A stretch of DNA of 64,000 nt from the NCBI GenBank assembly GCA_016712315.1, contig JADJRG010000022.1:868001-932000 (forward strand). The letters run 5' to 3'. This document shows, in pieces, positions 54,311-62,609 of the stretch (position 1 is the stretch's first letter; each line of letters begins with the position of its first letter). The notes below the pieces were generated by a model. The model worked only from the letters and a program-made list of their open reading frames with translations. It searched no databases and was not told the DNA's origin. The translations under genes were made by a program, and so were the position numbers. This stretch comes from Nannocystis sp. Lineage in GTDB: Bacteria; Myxococcota_A; Polyangia; Nannocystales; Nannocystaceae.

Positions 54311-56775
54311 AGCCACTGCCCCACCCGCCACGGCGTACGCATCCGCGCCCACGCGTCGATCCGCCGCGCCCCGATCGCCCCCGCCGTCCCCCGCTGCTTC
54401 GCCCGCCGCGCCTCCGCCTGCGCCCGCGCCCCGCGCGGCAAGAAGTCATGCGCGAAGCCCAGGCTCAAGTAGAACGTCCGCGGTCGCATCGCCAAGATCC
54501 CGCGGTTCTCATCGTCGGTGCGCATGAACCACGACTCATTGAGCAGGTTCTTCACCCCGAAGGTCACCTCGATCTGCCACGCGTCGGGCAGCGGCGCGCG
54601 CAGCCGCGCGAACGCCCCCATCAGCGTATACGCCGGAATTTGCCCCGTCGCCCCGCTCGCGTCGAAGCCCGCGGGTTTGTTCGCGTAGTCCGTAAACTGC
54701 GGGCTGTTGTGGCTGACGTCCGCCCCCAGCTTCAGCCCGAACGGCCACGCGTACTCCGCCGACCCCCACACCTCGTGCGACGGGTACCACGCCAACCGGT
54801 TGCCCTTGTACTGCCCCGCCGAGATCCTGCTCTCGGTCCACGAGTAGCCGGCGCTCACCCCCAGCCCCTCCGCCGCCTCCCAGATCTCACCTGGCTCCCA
54901 GGACACCTCCGTCTCGATCCCCCACACGTGCGCCCCCGCGATCCGATCGATCATCGTCTCGCCCACGTCCGAGAGGTCTTGATAGTGGCGATACCAGCCC
55001 GTCACGTCCGCCTCAACCCCCGCCAGCTCCATCAGCTTCACCCCGCCCTCCACCATGTCGGCGATCTCTGGGTTGAGCTGGAAGTTCATGTCGCTGGTCG
55101 CCGTATCGACCTGCAAGAACTGTGAAGGCCCGAACGAGCGCCCGTAGCCGGCGAATATCGCCACCTCATCGATCGGCCCGAACCACAGCGACCCCGCGGG
55201 CAGCACCTGCCAATACGTCCGCGACAGCGCCCGCTGGCTCAGGTTATTGCGCCCCGCCAAGCTCGCCACCTCCAGCCGCGCGCCGCCGGTGATCACCAGC
55301 CGCGAGTCCAGCAGGTTCAGCTTATCGTCCACATACAGCGCGTAAGCGGCGATCCGCGCGTCCGAGTCCCGGCGGATCTGCGGGTCAGGTTGGTCCTGGT
55401 CGAGCGTCAGCCCCTCGCAGCTCGCCGCCAGCGCCCCGCTGTATACCCCTGGCTGATCGGGCGGCGAGAGCTCCCGGCACTCGCGGCTGCGCCCGCGCTC
55501 CAGCATCACCCGCCCGCCGAAGGACACGTCCTGGAACGCCTCGTTCTTGTGGCGGATCCGCAGCGCGTAGCGCGGCTCGATCCCTCCAACGTCATAGCGA
55601 CGCGGCCGAAAGTACAGCGTCGGCGGCTCGTTCTCCAGGCTACGCAGCCGCTCCATCACCGACATCCGCGTCGTGTGGTTAAAGAAGACGATCGTCTGCA
55701 GCTCATGATCCTCGCGCGGGCGCCAGCGAGCGCGCAGCGCCGTGCCGATCCGATCGCCGATGAACCGATCATACGGCCGCACCGAGCGGAAGCGATCCCC
55801 CTCGGTGTACTGCTTCTCATCCAGCCCGCCTGGCAAGTTTGAGGCCTCGTAGAACAAGTGCGTCGTCGACTGCACGTCCAACGATCGCCTCGGCGAGTAC
55901 GCCAGCTTGACGAGCCCCCCGTGCGCCTGGAACTCGCTGTGTTGCCGGTAGTTCCGGCCGAAGCGCGGCGCGTACTCGAAGTACATACCCAAGCCCCGGT
56001 GCGTGCCCCCGTACGAGGCCGCCGCGCCCGCGTCACCGAACTGATCCGACTGCGCGAACACGGCGATCCGCGGGTTCTGCGGGATCGGCTTCGAGATCAA
56101 GTTAAAGACCCCGCCCGAGGTCCGCGGCCCGAAGCGCACCGACGAGCCGCCGCGCACCACGTCGTAGTTATCGATCGAGAAGATCGACAGCGGGAACAAG
56201 CTGAGCTGCGGCTGCCCGTACGGAGCCGGCGCGATCGGCACCTCATCCAACATCACCGTCGCCTCCGAGGAGAGCCGCGGGTTCGCCCCGCGCACGCCCA
56301 CGTTCAGCTTCGTGCTCGTCGACCCGATCCCCGCGTTCCCCTCCACCGAGCGCACCCCTGCCGCGCGGTCCAGCACCTCGCCCACCGACGAAGAGCCGCG
56401 GTCCTTCGCCGCCTCGCTCGTGATCGTCGAGCGCCCGCCGGCGTGCCGGAACAGATCGAAGCGAGACGCCGTGCCCAGCAGATCCGTCGTCACCACGATC
56501 AGCCGGCGCATCCCCCCCGCGTCGTCATCCTCGCCCTCCGCCTCCTCGCCCCCCGCCTCCGCGATCGGGCGCGCCCGCGCCGGCGCGATCGCCTCCTCCT
56601 CAGGCGGCGCCTCGTCCGGCAGCTCCTCCGCGCTCGCCGCGATCGGCGACCTGTCTTCCGAAGCAGGCGAGACCTCCCGGGACGGCGACGCCACCGACTC
56701 CGGCCCGACGAACACGCGCTCGACCGGCGGCGCGGCGGCCAGCGCCAGCGCCACCCCTACAAGAAGCGCCGCCAT
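54307..56775 (-). CDS. TonB-dependent siderophore receptor
   Basis: An 822-residue outer-membrane receptor. Signal peptide at the N-terminus, then a 70-residue acidic/Pro-rich segment, then the plug (DLLGTASRFDLFRHAGG, VGEVLDRAAGVRSVEGNAGI, LNVGVRGANPRLSSEATVML, VVRGGSSVRFGPRTSGGVFN) and a 22-strand-type barrel. FecA-like N-terminal signalling domain is not evident; the acidic linker takes its place. A barrel strand ending YLSLGFAHDF is followed by a basic extension of about 45 residues, which is unusual because barrels normally end in an aromatic residue. It sits two bases after the lipoprotein stop and overlaps the PepSY start. Confidence 0.93.
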   Translation of the reverse strand: MAALLVGVALALAAAPPVERVFVGPESVASPSREVSPASEDRSPIAASAEELPDEAPPEEEAIAPARARPIAEAGGEEAEGEDDDAGGMRRLIVVTTDLLGTASRFDLFRHAGGRSTITSEAAKDRGSSSVGEVLDRAAGVRSVEGNAGIGSTSTKLNVGVRGANPRLSSEATVMLDEVPIAPAPYGQPQLSLFPLSIFSIDNYDVVRGGSSVRFGPRTSGGVFNLISKPIPQNPRIAVFAQSDQFGDAGAAASYGGTHRGLGMYFEYAPRFGRNYRQHSEFQAHGGLVKLAYSPRRSLDVQSTTHLFYEASNLPGGLDEKQYTEGDRFRSVRPYDRFIGDRIGTALRARWRPREDHELQTIVFFNHTTRMSVMERLRSLENEPPTLYFRPRRYDVGGIEPRYALRIRHKNEAFQDVSFGGRVMLERGRSRECRELSPPDQPGVYSGALAASCEGLTLDQDQPDPQIRRDSDARIAAYALYVDDKLNLLDSRLVITGGARLEVASLAGRNNLSQRALSRTYWQVLPAGSLWFGPIDEVAIFAGYGRSFGPSQFLQVDTATSDMNFQLNPEIADMVEGGVKLMELAGVEADVTGWYRHYQDLSDVGETMIDRIAGAHVWGIETEVSWEPGEIWEAAEGLGVSAGYSWTESRISAGQYKGNRLAWYPSHEVWGSAEYAWPFGLKLGADVSHNSPQFTDYANKPAGFDASGATGQIPAYTLMGAFARLRAPLPDAWQIEVTFGVKNLLNESWFMRTDDENRGILAMRPRTFYLSLGFAHDFLPRGARAQAEARRAKQRGTAGAIGARRIDAWARMRTPWRVGQWL

Positions 56776-56777
56776 GG

Positions 56778-57965
56778 CTACGGCTCGACCACGACGCGGG
56801 TCGCCCCGCGCAGGCGCAGGCTCTCGATCGGATCGTCGAAGAGCGGCGAGAGATCGTCGTGCACCACCACCGACCAGACATCCGGCTGCTCCGGCGTCGG
56901 CTCGATCACCCGGTACACCAGCCCCAGCGGATCGATCCCATAAAGGACCCCATCGACCCGCGCCAGCCCGTCGATGTCGCGGCCCGCCAGCAGCCCGTCG
57001 ATCACCACCCCCGTCGACGCAGGGGCCGCCCCAGGCGCCGCCATATCGACGTGGAACAGCGCATTACGATCCACCGGCATGATCGCCGGATCCTCCGCCC
57101 GCACCGCCGCCAGCAGCCGCCCTTGCGGGTCCTCCGTCAGATCGCCCGCGACCCCCACACGATCCTCAAACAGCGCCTCCACTTCGCAGAGCGGGGCGCA
57201 CGCGTAGTACTTCGGGTCCAACGTGCGGTCGTTCGGGAACACGCAGTGCGACGGCGCCTCGAGGAACGAGCTCGGGATCGAAAAGACCCCTCCCCGCGCG
57301 TCGAAGCCGTTGCCCGCCTTACCCGCCGAACCGACCACCAACGTGTCACCAACGAAGCCCAAGCCGCTGAGCATCTGCCGCCAGTAGCACGCGTCCGTAG
57401 CCGCGTCTGAGACCGGCCCAGGCATGAACGTATAGCGCTCGACCGCCACGTGGTTGTCGGTGCGTCGCCAGTCCGGCACCGTCAACGACACCAGCCCCCA
57501 TTCATCGTTCAACGCGTCGTAGCTGAGCCCCCACAGCCCGCGCTGCGGGTGCCACGCCAGGTCACGCACGCCGAAGCGCTCCAGCGAGCCGTCGCCGACC
57601 GACAGCGCGCCCATCGAATCGTCCAGCCACAGGTGCCCGACCCGCGCCAGCCGACAGCCCGACCCGCCGTCTTCACACTCACGGCGCGGATCGTAGAGGT
57701 ACAAACCAGCGCCGATGTAGCGCCCCTCGCCGTCGATCGCGAAGTTCGCGGTGAAATTCGAGCGCGGCCCGCTCAGCTTGGCGTTCACCAGCAAGATCGC
57801 CTCGCCGCTGGTCACCTGCTCCGAAGAACAGCCCGGACAGACCTCGATCTCCGCCGGCAGGCCGTCCCCTGCGAAGCCCGTCGGCGGCTCGACCGTCAGC
57901 TCGACGCAGCCACCGAGCAACATCACGACACCGGCCCATCGATGAAAACTGAAAATCACTTTCAT
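56778..57965 (-). CDS. Fur-controlled lipoprotein, first gene of the metal-uptake operon
   Basis: A 395-residue predicted lipoprotein from ATG 57965 (lipobox LGGC, Cys20). An in-frame start at 57986 would lie inside the predicted -10 element and is less likely. Near the N-terminus, EIEVCPGCSSEQVTSGEA has a CxxC pair. The rest repeats short beta-blade-like units (YIGAGLYLYDPRRECEDGG, VRDLAWHPQRGLWGLSYDA, LGFVGDTLVVGSAGKAGNG, RDIDGLARVDGVLYGIDPLG), suggesting a beta-propeller with ligand-binding or scaffold role. No family is recognised. Its promoter region holds two Fur-box-like sequences. It leads the six-gene operon. Confidence 0.75.
   Translation of the reverse strand: MKVIFSFHRWAGVVMLLGGCVELTVEPPTGFAGDGLPAEIEVCPGCSSEQVTSGEAILLVNAKLSGPRSNFTANFAIDGEGRYIGAGLYLYDPRRECEDGGSGCRLARVGHLWLDDSMGALSVGDGSLERFGVRDLAWHPQRGLWGLSYDALNDEWGLVSLTVPDWRRTDNHVAVERYTFMPGPVSDAATDACYWRQMLSGLGFVGDTLVVGSAGKAGNGFDARGGVFSIPSSFLEAPSHCVFPNDRTLDPKYYACAPLCEVEALFEDRVGVAGDLTEDPQGRLLAAVRAEDPAIMPVDRNALFHVDMAAPGAAPASTGVVIDGLLAGRDIDGLARVDGVLYGIDPLGLVYRVIEPTPEQPDVWSVVVHDDLSPLFDDPIESLRLRGATRVVVEP
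57950..57964. promoter_or_regulatory. Fur-box-like site 1
   Basis: TGAAAATCACTTTCA matches the 7-1-7 Fur consensus TGATAATNATTATCA at 11 of 14 positions and overlaps the operon start codon. Confidence 0.6.
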
Positions 57966-57970
57966 TTTCT

Positions 57971-57985
57971 TGAGAGTGGTTATCA
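57971..57985. promoter_or_regulatory. Fur-box-like site 2
   Basis: TGAGAGTGGTTATCA, 11 of 14 positions match the consensus. It covers the predicted -10 of the minus-strand operon promoter. Confidence 0.6.
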
Positions 57986-58005
57986 CTGGAAACCGCCTCG
58001 GTCAA
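57977..58005 (-). promoter_or_regulatory. Promoter of the six-gene operon
   Basis: On the minus strand, TTGACC (58005-58000), a 17-base spacer and TAACCA (57982-57977). Start of transcription would fall about 10 bases before ATG 57965. Confidence 0.5.
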
Positions 58006-58044
58006 CCGGCCAGGTGGTCCTTCCGCGATGTGAGATTTTCAATA

Positions 58045-58073
58045 TTGCAATTGATTCTTATTTTCATTAAACA
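58045..58073 (+). promoter_or_regulatory. Divergent promoter for the lipoprotein at 58094
   Basis: TTGCAA (58045-58050), a 17-base spacer and TAAACA (58068-58073). Fur-box-like site 3 lies entirely inside the spacer. Confidence 0.5.
58052..58066. promoter_or_regulatory. Fur-box-like site 3
   Basis: TGATTCTTATTTTCA, 11 of 14 positions match the consensus. It sits between the -35 and -10 of the plus-strand promoter. Confidence 0.6.
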
Positions 58074-58093
58074 CCTTGGAACGGTAACAAGCA

Positions 58094-59281
58094 ATGTCTC
58101 GCAGCTTCATTCTTTCTAGCCCCCTCCTCGCGCTCCTGCTCATCACCGCCTCTGGGTGCGCTGGGGACGACAGCTCCACCACCGCCGACACAGACACCGG
58201 CACCGACACCGACACCGACACCGGCGACGCGGGTCAACTCGGCGACGAAGCCTCGCAAGCCTGCCGAGACGCCATGCTCGCCTGGCCCGCCCTGCTCGCC
58301 GCGACCGACGCGCCCACCGTCGAGGCCGCCTACGTCGGCTCGGCCATCCAAGACTACCTGCGCGCCAGCGACCCCGAAGGCGCCCGCGGCGACGACGCCG
58401 CCATCCTCGCGGCGATCGCGGACGGCAGCGCCCCCGCCCTCGCTGGCGTCGCCCCACGCGCGAGGGCCGGCCTCGCCGCTCGCCTGCGCCAAGAGATCGC
58501 CGCCCCCGAGATGCTCGTCGAAGATCCCTACGCCGCCTGGGACGAGGGCTACTGCCTCTGGAGCGGCGCTCTGGAGCCGCTCGCGGAGGTCGCCGCCCTC
58601 GCGTCCACGAGCGACAGCGAGCTCGTCAACCAGATCTCCGCCGCGTTCACCGAAGGCCGCGCCGGCATCAGCGGCCAGCCCCCGGCCGCCGCCATCGACG
58701 ACTGGAAGGTCCCGCCCGCCAAGCAGATCATCGAGAAGAGCCTCTTCACCGCCGCCGCTCGCGTCATCATCATCGAGGCCAAGTCCGCGGCCGCCGGCGA
58801 TCTCAGCGCAGCGCGCCGCGCCCTCGAGCTCTTCGGCCTGGTCCGTGATCGCCTCGAAGGCCGCAACACCCCCGGCATCGCCGTCATCGAGGGCATGCTC
58901 AGCGACCCCGGAGCCACCATCGACCCCGCCGAGATCGAGCGCCAGATGGCGATCGCGTTCGCCAAGCGCACCCGTAAGTACTGCGACGAGGCCCTCCTGA
59001 CCGGTCTTATCGGCGCCCCCGCCGGCTACAAGGGCGCCGTCGAAGGCCGCACCTATTTCAAACTCATCGCCCCCGACATGGCCGCGCGCCTCAGCGCCGA
59101 AGGCTTCGACGCCGCCGCCCACGCCGCCGCCTGGGACAGCTACGTCGACGGCGTGCGCAGCGGCGACGACATCAACGCCCTCACCGATCTCGCCGCCGAT
59201 CTCGTCGAGTGGAACTGCGCCTATCAAGCCGCGCTCGGCATCGCCGCCTGCACCGCCAGCGACGATCAGCCGGGCGCCTGA
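58094..59281 (+). CDS. Lipoprotein divergent from the metal operon, function unknown
   Basis: A 395-residue predicted lipoprotein: lipobox ASGC (Cys22), then a TDTGTDTDTDTGD linker. The mature protein is mostly helical with conserved-looking Cys and Trp (ASQACRDAMLAWPALLAATD, DEGYCLWSGALEPLAEVAAL, KRTRKYCDEALLTGLIGAPA, LVEWNCAYQAALGIAACTAS). It is not a family I can name; the HxxE motif of imelysin iron-regulated proteins is absent. Its promoter contains a Fur-box-like site, so it is probably made in low iron together with the receptor operon. A direct role in metal capture is only inferred from that. Confidence 0.75.
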   Translation: MSRSFILSSPLLALLLITASGCAGDDSSTTADTDTGTDTDTDTGDAGQLGDEASQACRDAMLAWPALLAATDAPTVEAAYVGSAIQDYLRASDPEGARGDDAAILAAIADGSAPALAGVAPRARAGLAARLRQEIAAPEMLVEDPYAAWDEGYCLWSGALEPLAEVAALASTSDSELVNQISAAFTEGRAGISGQPPAAAIDDWKVPPAKQIIEKSLFTAAARVIIIEAKSAAAGDLSAARRALELFGLVRDRLEGRNTPGIAVIEGMLSDPGATIDPAEIERQMAIAFAKRTRKYCDEALLTGLIGAPAGYKGAVEGRTYFKLIAPDMAARLSAEGFDAAAHAAAWDSYVDGVRSGDDINALTDLAADLVEWNCAYQAALGIAACTASDDQPGA

Positions 59282-59297
59282 TCCGCTCGATCCGCGC

Positions 59298-59303
59298 TAG
59301 CCT
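59298..59303 (+). promoter_or_regulatory. -10-like TAGCCT, 6 bases before GTG 59310
   Basis: TAGCCT, then GCGCGC, then GTG of the histidine phosphatase gene. Confidence 0.45.
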
Positions 59304-59309
59304 GCGCGC

Positions 59310-60035
59310 GTGAGCACCCTCCTCCTCATCCGCCACGGCCAAGCCTCCTTACGGGCCGCCGACTACGACGTGCTCTCCGAGCTCGGCGTCTTGCAATCGC
59401 AGCGCCTCGGGGAGCACCTCGCCGAGCGCGGTCGCGGCTTCGATCGTCTGCTCTGCGGCCCCCTCCGTCGCCAACGCGACACCGCCGAGCACCTACGCGC
59501 GGCCGCGGCCGCCCGCGGCCTCATTCTGCCTGTCCCTGAGGTCATCCCCGGGCTCGACGAGATGCCCGCCCTCGAGCTCTTGAGCGACCACGCCCCCGCG
59601 CACGCAGCTCGGGACCCGGAGCTCAGCGCGCTGCTCAGCGCCCTCCAAGCCGCCGCCGCCGCCGACCGCCCCACCTACCTGCGCGCCTTCGAGCCCTACT
59701 TTCAGGCCGTACTTCAGCGCTGGATCGCCGGGGTCTTCGACCACCACGGCGTCGAGAGCTACGCGCGCTTCCGCGCCCGCGTCGAAGAGAGCCTCGAGGC
59801 CGCCCTCTACCGCGCAGGACGCGGCGCTCGCATCGCCGTCGTCACCTCCGCGGGCCCGATCGGCCTCGCCCTCCGCCGCGCCTTCGACCTCAGCCCATGG
59901 GACGGCATGCGCGCCACCTTCGTCGCCGCCAACACCTCCATCACGGAGCTCCAACACCGCCCCGGCGAGCTCACCCTCACCCTCTTCAACGCCCTCCCAC
60001 ACCTCCACGACCCCGCCCACATCACCCTGCGTTAG
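59310..60035 (+). CDS. Histidine phosphatase superfamily protein
   Basis: A 241-residue phosphoglycerate-mutase-like protein. The N-terminal phospho-acceptor is in LLLIRHGQAS (RHG motif), and FDRLLCGPLRRQRDTAEHL supplies the second Arg. The second catalytic His, normally in an SHGG-type motif, appears as VVTSAGPIGLAL, so this His is replaced by Ser. Members with this change occur and may have altered or low activity. Substrate is unknown. GTG 59310 is supported by a leaderless-type promoter. Confidence 0.85.
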   Translation: MSTLLLIRHGQASLRAADYDVLSELGVLQSQRLGEHLAERGRGFDRLLCGPLRRQRDTAEHLRAAAAARGLILPVPEVIPGLDEMPALELLSDHAPAHAARDPELSALLSALQAAAAADRPTYLRAFEPYFQAVLQRWIAGVFDHHGVESYARFRARVEESLEAALYRAGRGARIAVVTSAGPIGLALRRAFDLSPWDGMRATFVAANTSITELQHRPGELTLTLFNALPHLHDPAHITLR

Positions 60036-60044
60036 CGGCCCGCG

Positions 60045-61328
60045 TCAGTCGTCGTCATCATCGTCCGCCTCGACCTGCTCGACGCTCACCCGGATGACGT
60101 GGCGAGGATCCGCGGCGAGCACCTTAAAGCGCAGGCCCTCCCACACGAACACGGAGCCCGCGATCGGGATCTGCCCCGCCAAGTGAGTCAGCAGATCGCC
60201 GATGCTCACCACACCTTCGATCTCGTCCTCGATCTCGACCCCGAGCCGCTCCTCCACCGCCGACAAGCTGTCTTGTCCGTCGAGGAACGCGAAGCCCGGC
60301 TGCTCCTGCTGGACCACCGGCGCGCGATCCGTCTCGTCGAAGATCTGCCCGACGATCTGCTCGAGCACGTCCTCCAGCGTCACCACGCCCGCCGTGTCGC
60401 CCGCGTCATCGACGACGATCGCTAGGTGAACCCGCTGCTCCTTGAAGCGCTGCAGCAGATCGTGCAGCCGCAGCGACTCCGAGATAAACACCGGCGGCCG
60501 CATCACCCGATCAATCGATCCCGCCTCGGCCACCCCCACGAGCTGCTTGATGTGCAGCACCCCGACGATGTTGTTGATGCTCGACTCGAACACCGGCAGC
60601 CGGCTGTGCCCGGAGCGGCTCGCCACGTCCCGCACCCGCTTCACATCCCACGCCCGGTTCACCGCGGTCACGCGGTCAGCCGGCACCATGATGTCGCGCA
60701 CGATCTTGTCCTCGAAGCGGATGATCCCCTGCAACAGCGCCGCCTGGCCTGCGCGGATCGATCCCTCGCGGTGGCCGACATCGACCAAGTAGCCGATCTC
60801 ATCCGCCGTCACGCGGTTCGTCGTGCTCGCGTCGCGATCGCTCACCAGCCGGTTCAGCAGCACGTTCGTCATCTTGCCCGTCAGCCATAGCACCGGCCGC
60901 AGCACCTTCCCCAGCACCCCCAAGAACCACAGCGCCGGCACCGCGACCTTCTCGGAGAAGACCCGACCGATCGCCTTCGGCGTGATCTCCCCGAACACCA
61001 GCAACAAGCTCGTCGTCACGAACACCGCGATCGCCACCGCGTACTCCCCGTGCGGCCCGCCGCCGAGGTGGCGGATCGCCAGCGCCGTCACCACCGCGCC
61101 GAGCAGCGTGTTCACGACGTTGTTGCCGATCAAGATCGTCGACAGCACCCGCACCGGGTCCACGACCCACGCGTTCATCACCCGCCCGCGAAAGCCGCCC
61201 TCCTCGACCATCCGTCGGGCCCTGCGCTCGTCCAGGCTGGTGATCGCGGTCTCGGAGCCCGAGAAGAACATGCTGGCGAACAAGCACAAGATCGCTGTCA
61301 GCAAGCCGAGGGTGTCGGCATCATTCAT
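60045..61328 (-). CDS. CNNM/CorC-type membrane protein (DUF21, CBS pair, CorC_HlyC)
   Basis: A 427-residue inner-membrane protein, often annotated hemolysin-like. The N-terminus carries a DUF21/CNNM domain with transmembrane helices (LGLLTAILCLFASMFFSGSE, AVAIAVFVTTSLLLVFGEIT). A CBS pair follows (DIMVPADRVTAVNRAWDVKR, IVGVLHIKQL, then VVDDAGDTAGVVTLEDVLEQ) and a C-terminal CorC_HlyC domain ending in an acidic EQVEADDDDDD tail. The family is linked to Mg/Co efflux or ion homeostasis. ATG 61328 is chosen because the extra 14 upstream residues are basic and not part of the family. It lies downstream of the arginine genes, 54 bases away, possibly co-transcribed. Confidence 0.93.
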   Translation of the reverse strand: MNDADTLGLLTAILCLFASMFFSGSETAITSLDERRARRMVEEGGFRGRVMNAWVVDPVRVLSTILIGNNVVNTLLGAVVTALAIRHLGGGPHGEYAVAIAVFVTTSLLLVFGEITPKAIGRVFSEKVAVPALWFLGVLGKVLRPVLWLTGKMTNVLLNRLVSDRDASTTNRVTADEIGYLVDVGHREGSIRAGQAALLQGIIRFEDKIVRDIMVPADRVTAVNRAWDVKRVRDVASRSGHSRLPVFESSINNIVGVLHIKQLVGVAEAGSIDRVMRPPVFISESLRLHDLLQRFKEQRVHLAIVVDDAGDTAGVVTLEDVLEQIVGQIFDETDRAPVVQQEQPGFAFLDGQDSLSAVEERLGVEIEDEIEGVVSIGDLLTHLAGQIPIAGSVFVWEGLRFKVLAADPRHVIRVSVEQVEADDDDDD

Positions 61329-61382
61329 CGTCTGCGCTCGTTTCTCGCACGCGCGCCACGGGTCCCGCAAGCGCCCCGCGCG

Positions 61383-62609
61383 TCATCGCCCCGACTCCGC
61401 CGCCTGCTCGCTCGCCAGGAAGCACGCGAGCGCCTGCGTCCGTCGCCGCAAGCTCTCGAGATCGCACCACTCCTCCACCTGGTGAAAGTAGCGCCCCGCC
61501 GGCCCCAAACCATCAATACAAGGCACCCCGAGCGCCGCGAGCAGGTTCGCGTCGGAGCCACCACCTTGCAGCGGCGCCTCCCCGGTCCCAAGCCCCGCCG
61601 CCGCCGCATGCTCTTCGTACGCCGCCCGCAGCGCCTGCGTCGCCTCGCTCGCCTCCATCGGCGGCCGAGTCACCCCGCCGCTCACCTCCAAGCGGGCCGC
61701 ATGCAGCCGCTCCGGCGCCCCCGGCCAGCGCGCCAGCGATCCCGCCATCCCGAACAGCCGCGCCGCCACCGCCTCCGCGTCGATCAGCCGCTCAAAGCGC
61801 GCATCAATCGTACAAGAGGCCCGCTCTGGCACCGTATTCTTGGCCGTCCCCCCGCTGATGAGGCCGACGCTCAGCGTCACCCCCCGGGCGTAGTCCGTCA
61901 TCGCCTCGATCGCCGGGATCACCAGCGCTAGCGCGTGGATCGCGTTCACCCCCTCTCGGTGGTTGTTGCCCGCGTGCGCGGCCTGCCCGTGCGCCGTGAT
62001 CGTGAACAGCCCCCCGCCCTTGCGTGACGTCACGATCCGATCGCCCGCCCGACCTGCCTCAAAGACCAGCGCCGCTGAGGTCAACGGCGCCAGCCGATCG
62101 AACACCGCGGCCGAAGAGCTCGGCGATCCCACCTCTTCATCGCTCACGCAGATGAAGCGCGCGCGCAGCCCCGCCAGGCGCCCCGGCGCCGCCGCCTTCA
62201 GCGCCCGCAGCGCGAAGATCACCGCCGACAGCCCCGACTTCATGTCCAGCACCCCTGGACCGCGCGCGATCGTCGGCTGCGCCACATCGCGAGAGAACTG
62301 GAGGAACCCCAGCGAGCGCGGGAACACCGTGTCGATGTGTCCAACGAGCGCCAGCGCGCGCCCCTCACCCGCCGCCGGAGTGCTGTAGATCCGGTGATCC
62401 GCGAACACCCCCGAAGGATCAGCCGCCCGCTCGCGCACCAGCCCGAGCGCCGCCGCCGCCTCGTCGACGATCGACGCCGCCGCCTCGACGTCCTCGCGCG
62501 CGTAGGTGTGGCTCGGCTGATCGACCAACCGCCCCAGCCACGGCACCTGCTCCGCCTCGAAAGCGGCGTCGACCGCCGCGTGTAGCTCCGCCTGCATCTT
62601 GCTCTCCAT
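61383..62609 (-). CDS. M20 family metallo-deacylase (ArgE/DapE/CPG2-like)
   Basis: A 408-residue zinc hydrolase that removes an acyl or amino-acid group from an amide. Metal-binding residues are in ALVGHIDTVFP (His, Asp), GPGVLDMKSG (bridging Asp), CVSDEEVGSPSSS (catalytic Glu/Glu), and the late His in GRYFHQVEEW. The dimerisation insert lies between about 190 and 300. Its ATG abuts the argB stop with no spacer, and argC precedes, so N-acetylornithine deacetylase (ArgE) is the likely role. M20 specificity cannot be read safely from sequence, so a carboxypeptidase G2-like or succinyl-specific role is possible. ATG 62597 is an alternative start. Confidence 0.87.
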   Translation of the reverse strand: MESKMQAELHAAVDAAFEAEQVPWLGRLVDQPSHTYAREDVEAAASIVDEAAAALGLVRERAADPSGVFADHRIYSTPAAGEGRALALVGHIDTVFPRSLGFLQFSRDVAQPTIARGPGVLDMKSGLSAVIFALRALKAAAPGRLAGLRARFICVSDEEVGSPSSSAAVFDRLAPLTSAALVFEAGRAGDRIVTSRKGGGLFTITAHGQAAHAGNNHREGVNAIHALALVIPAIEAMTDYARGVTLSVGLISGGTAKNTVPERASCTIDARFERLIDAEAVAARLFGMAGSLARWPGAPERLHAARLEVSGGVTRPPMEASEATQALRAAYEEHAAAAGLGTGEAPLQGGGSDANLLAALGVPCIDGLGPAGRYFHQVEEWCDLESLRRRTQALACFLASEQAAESGR

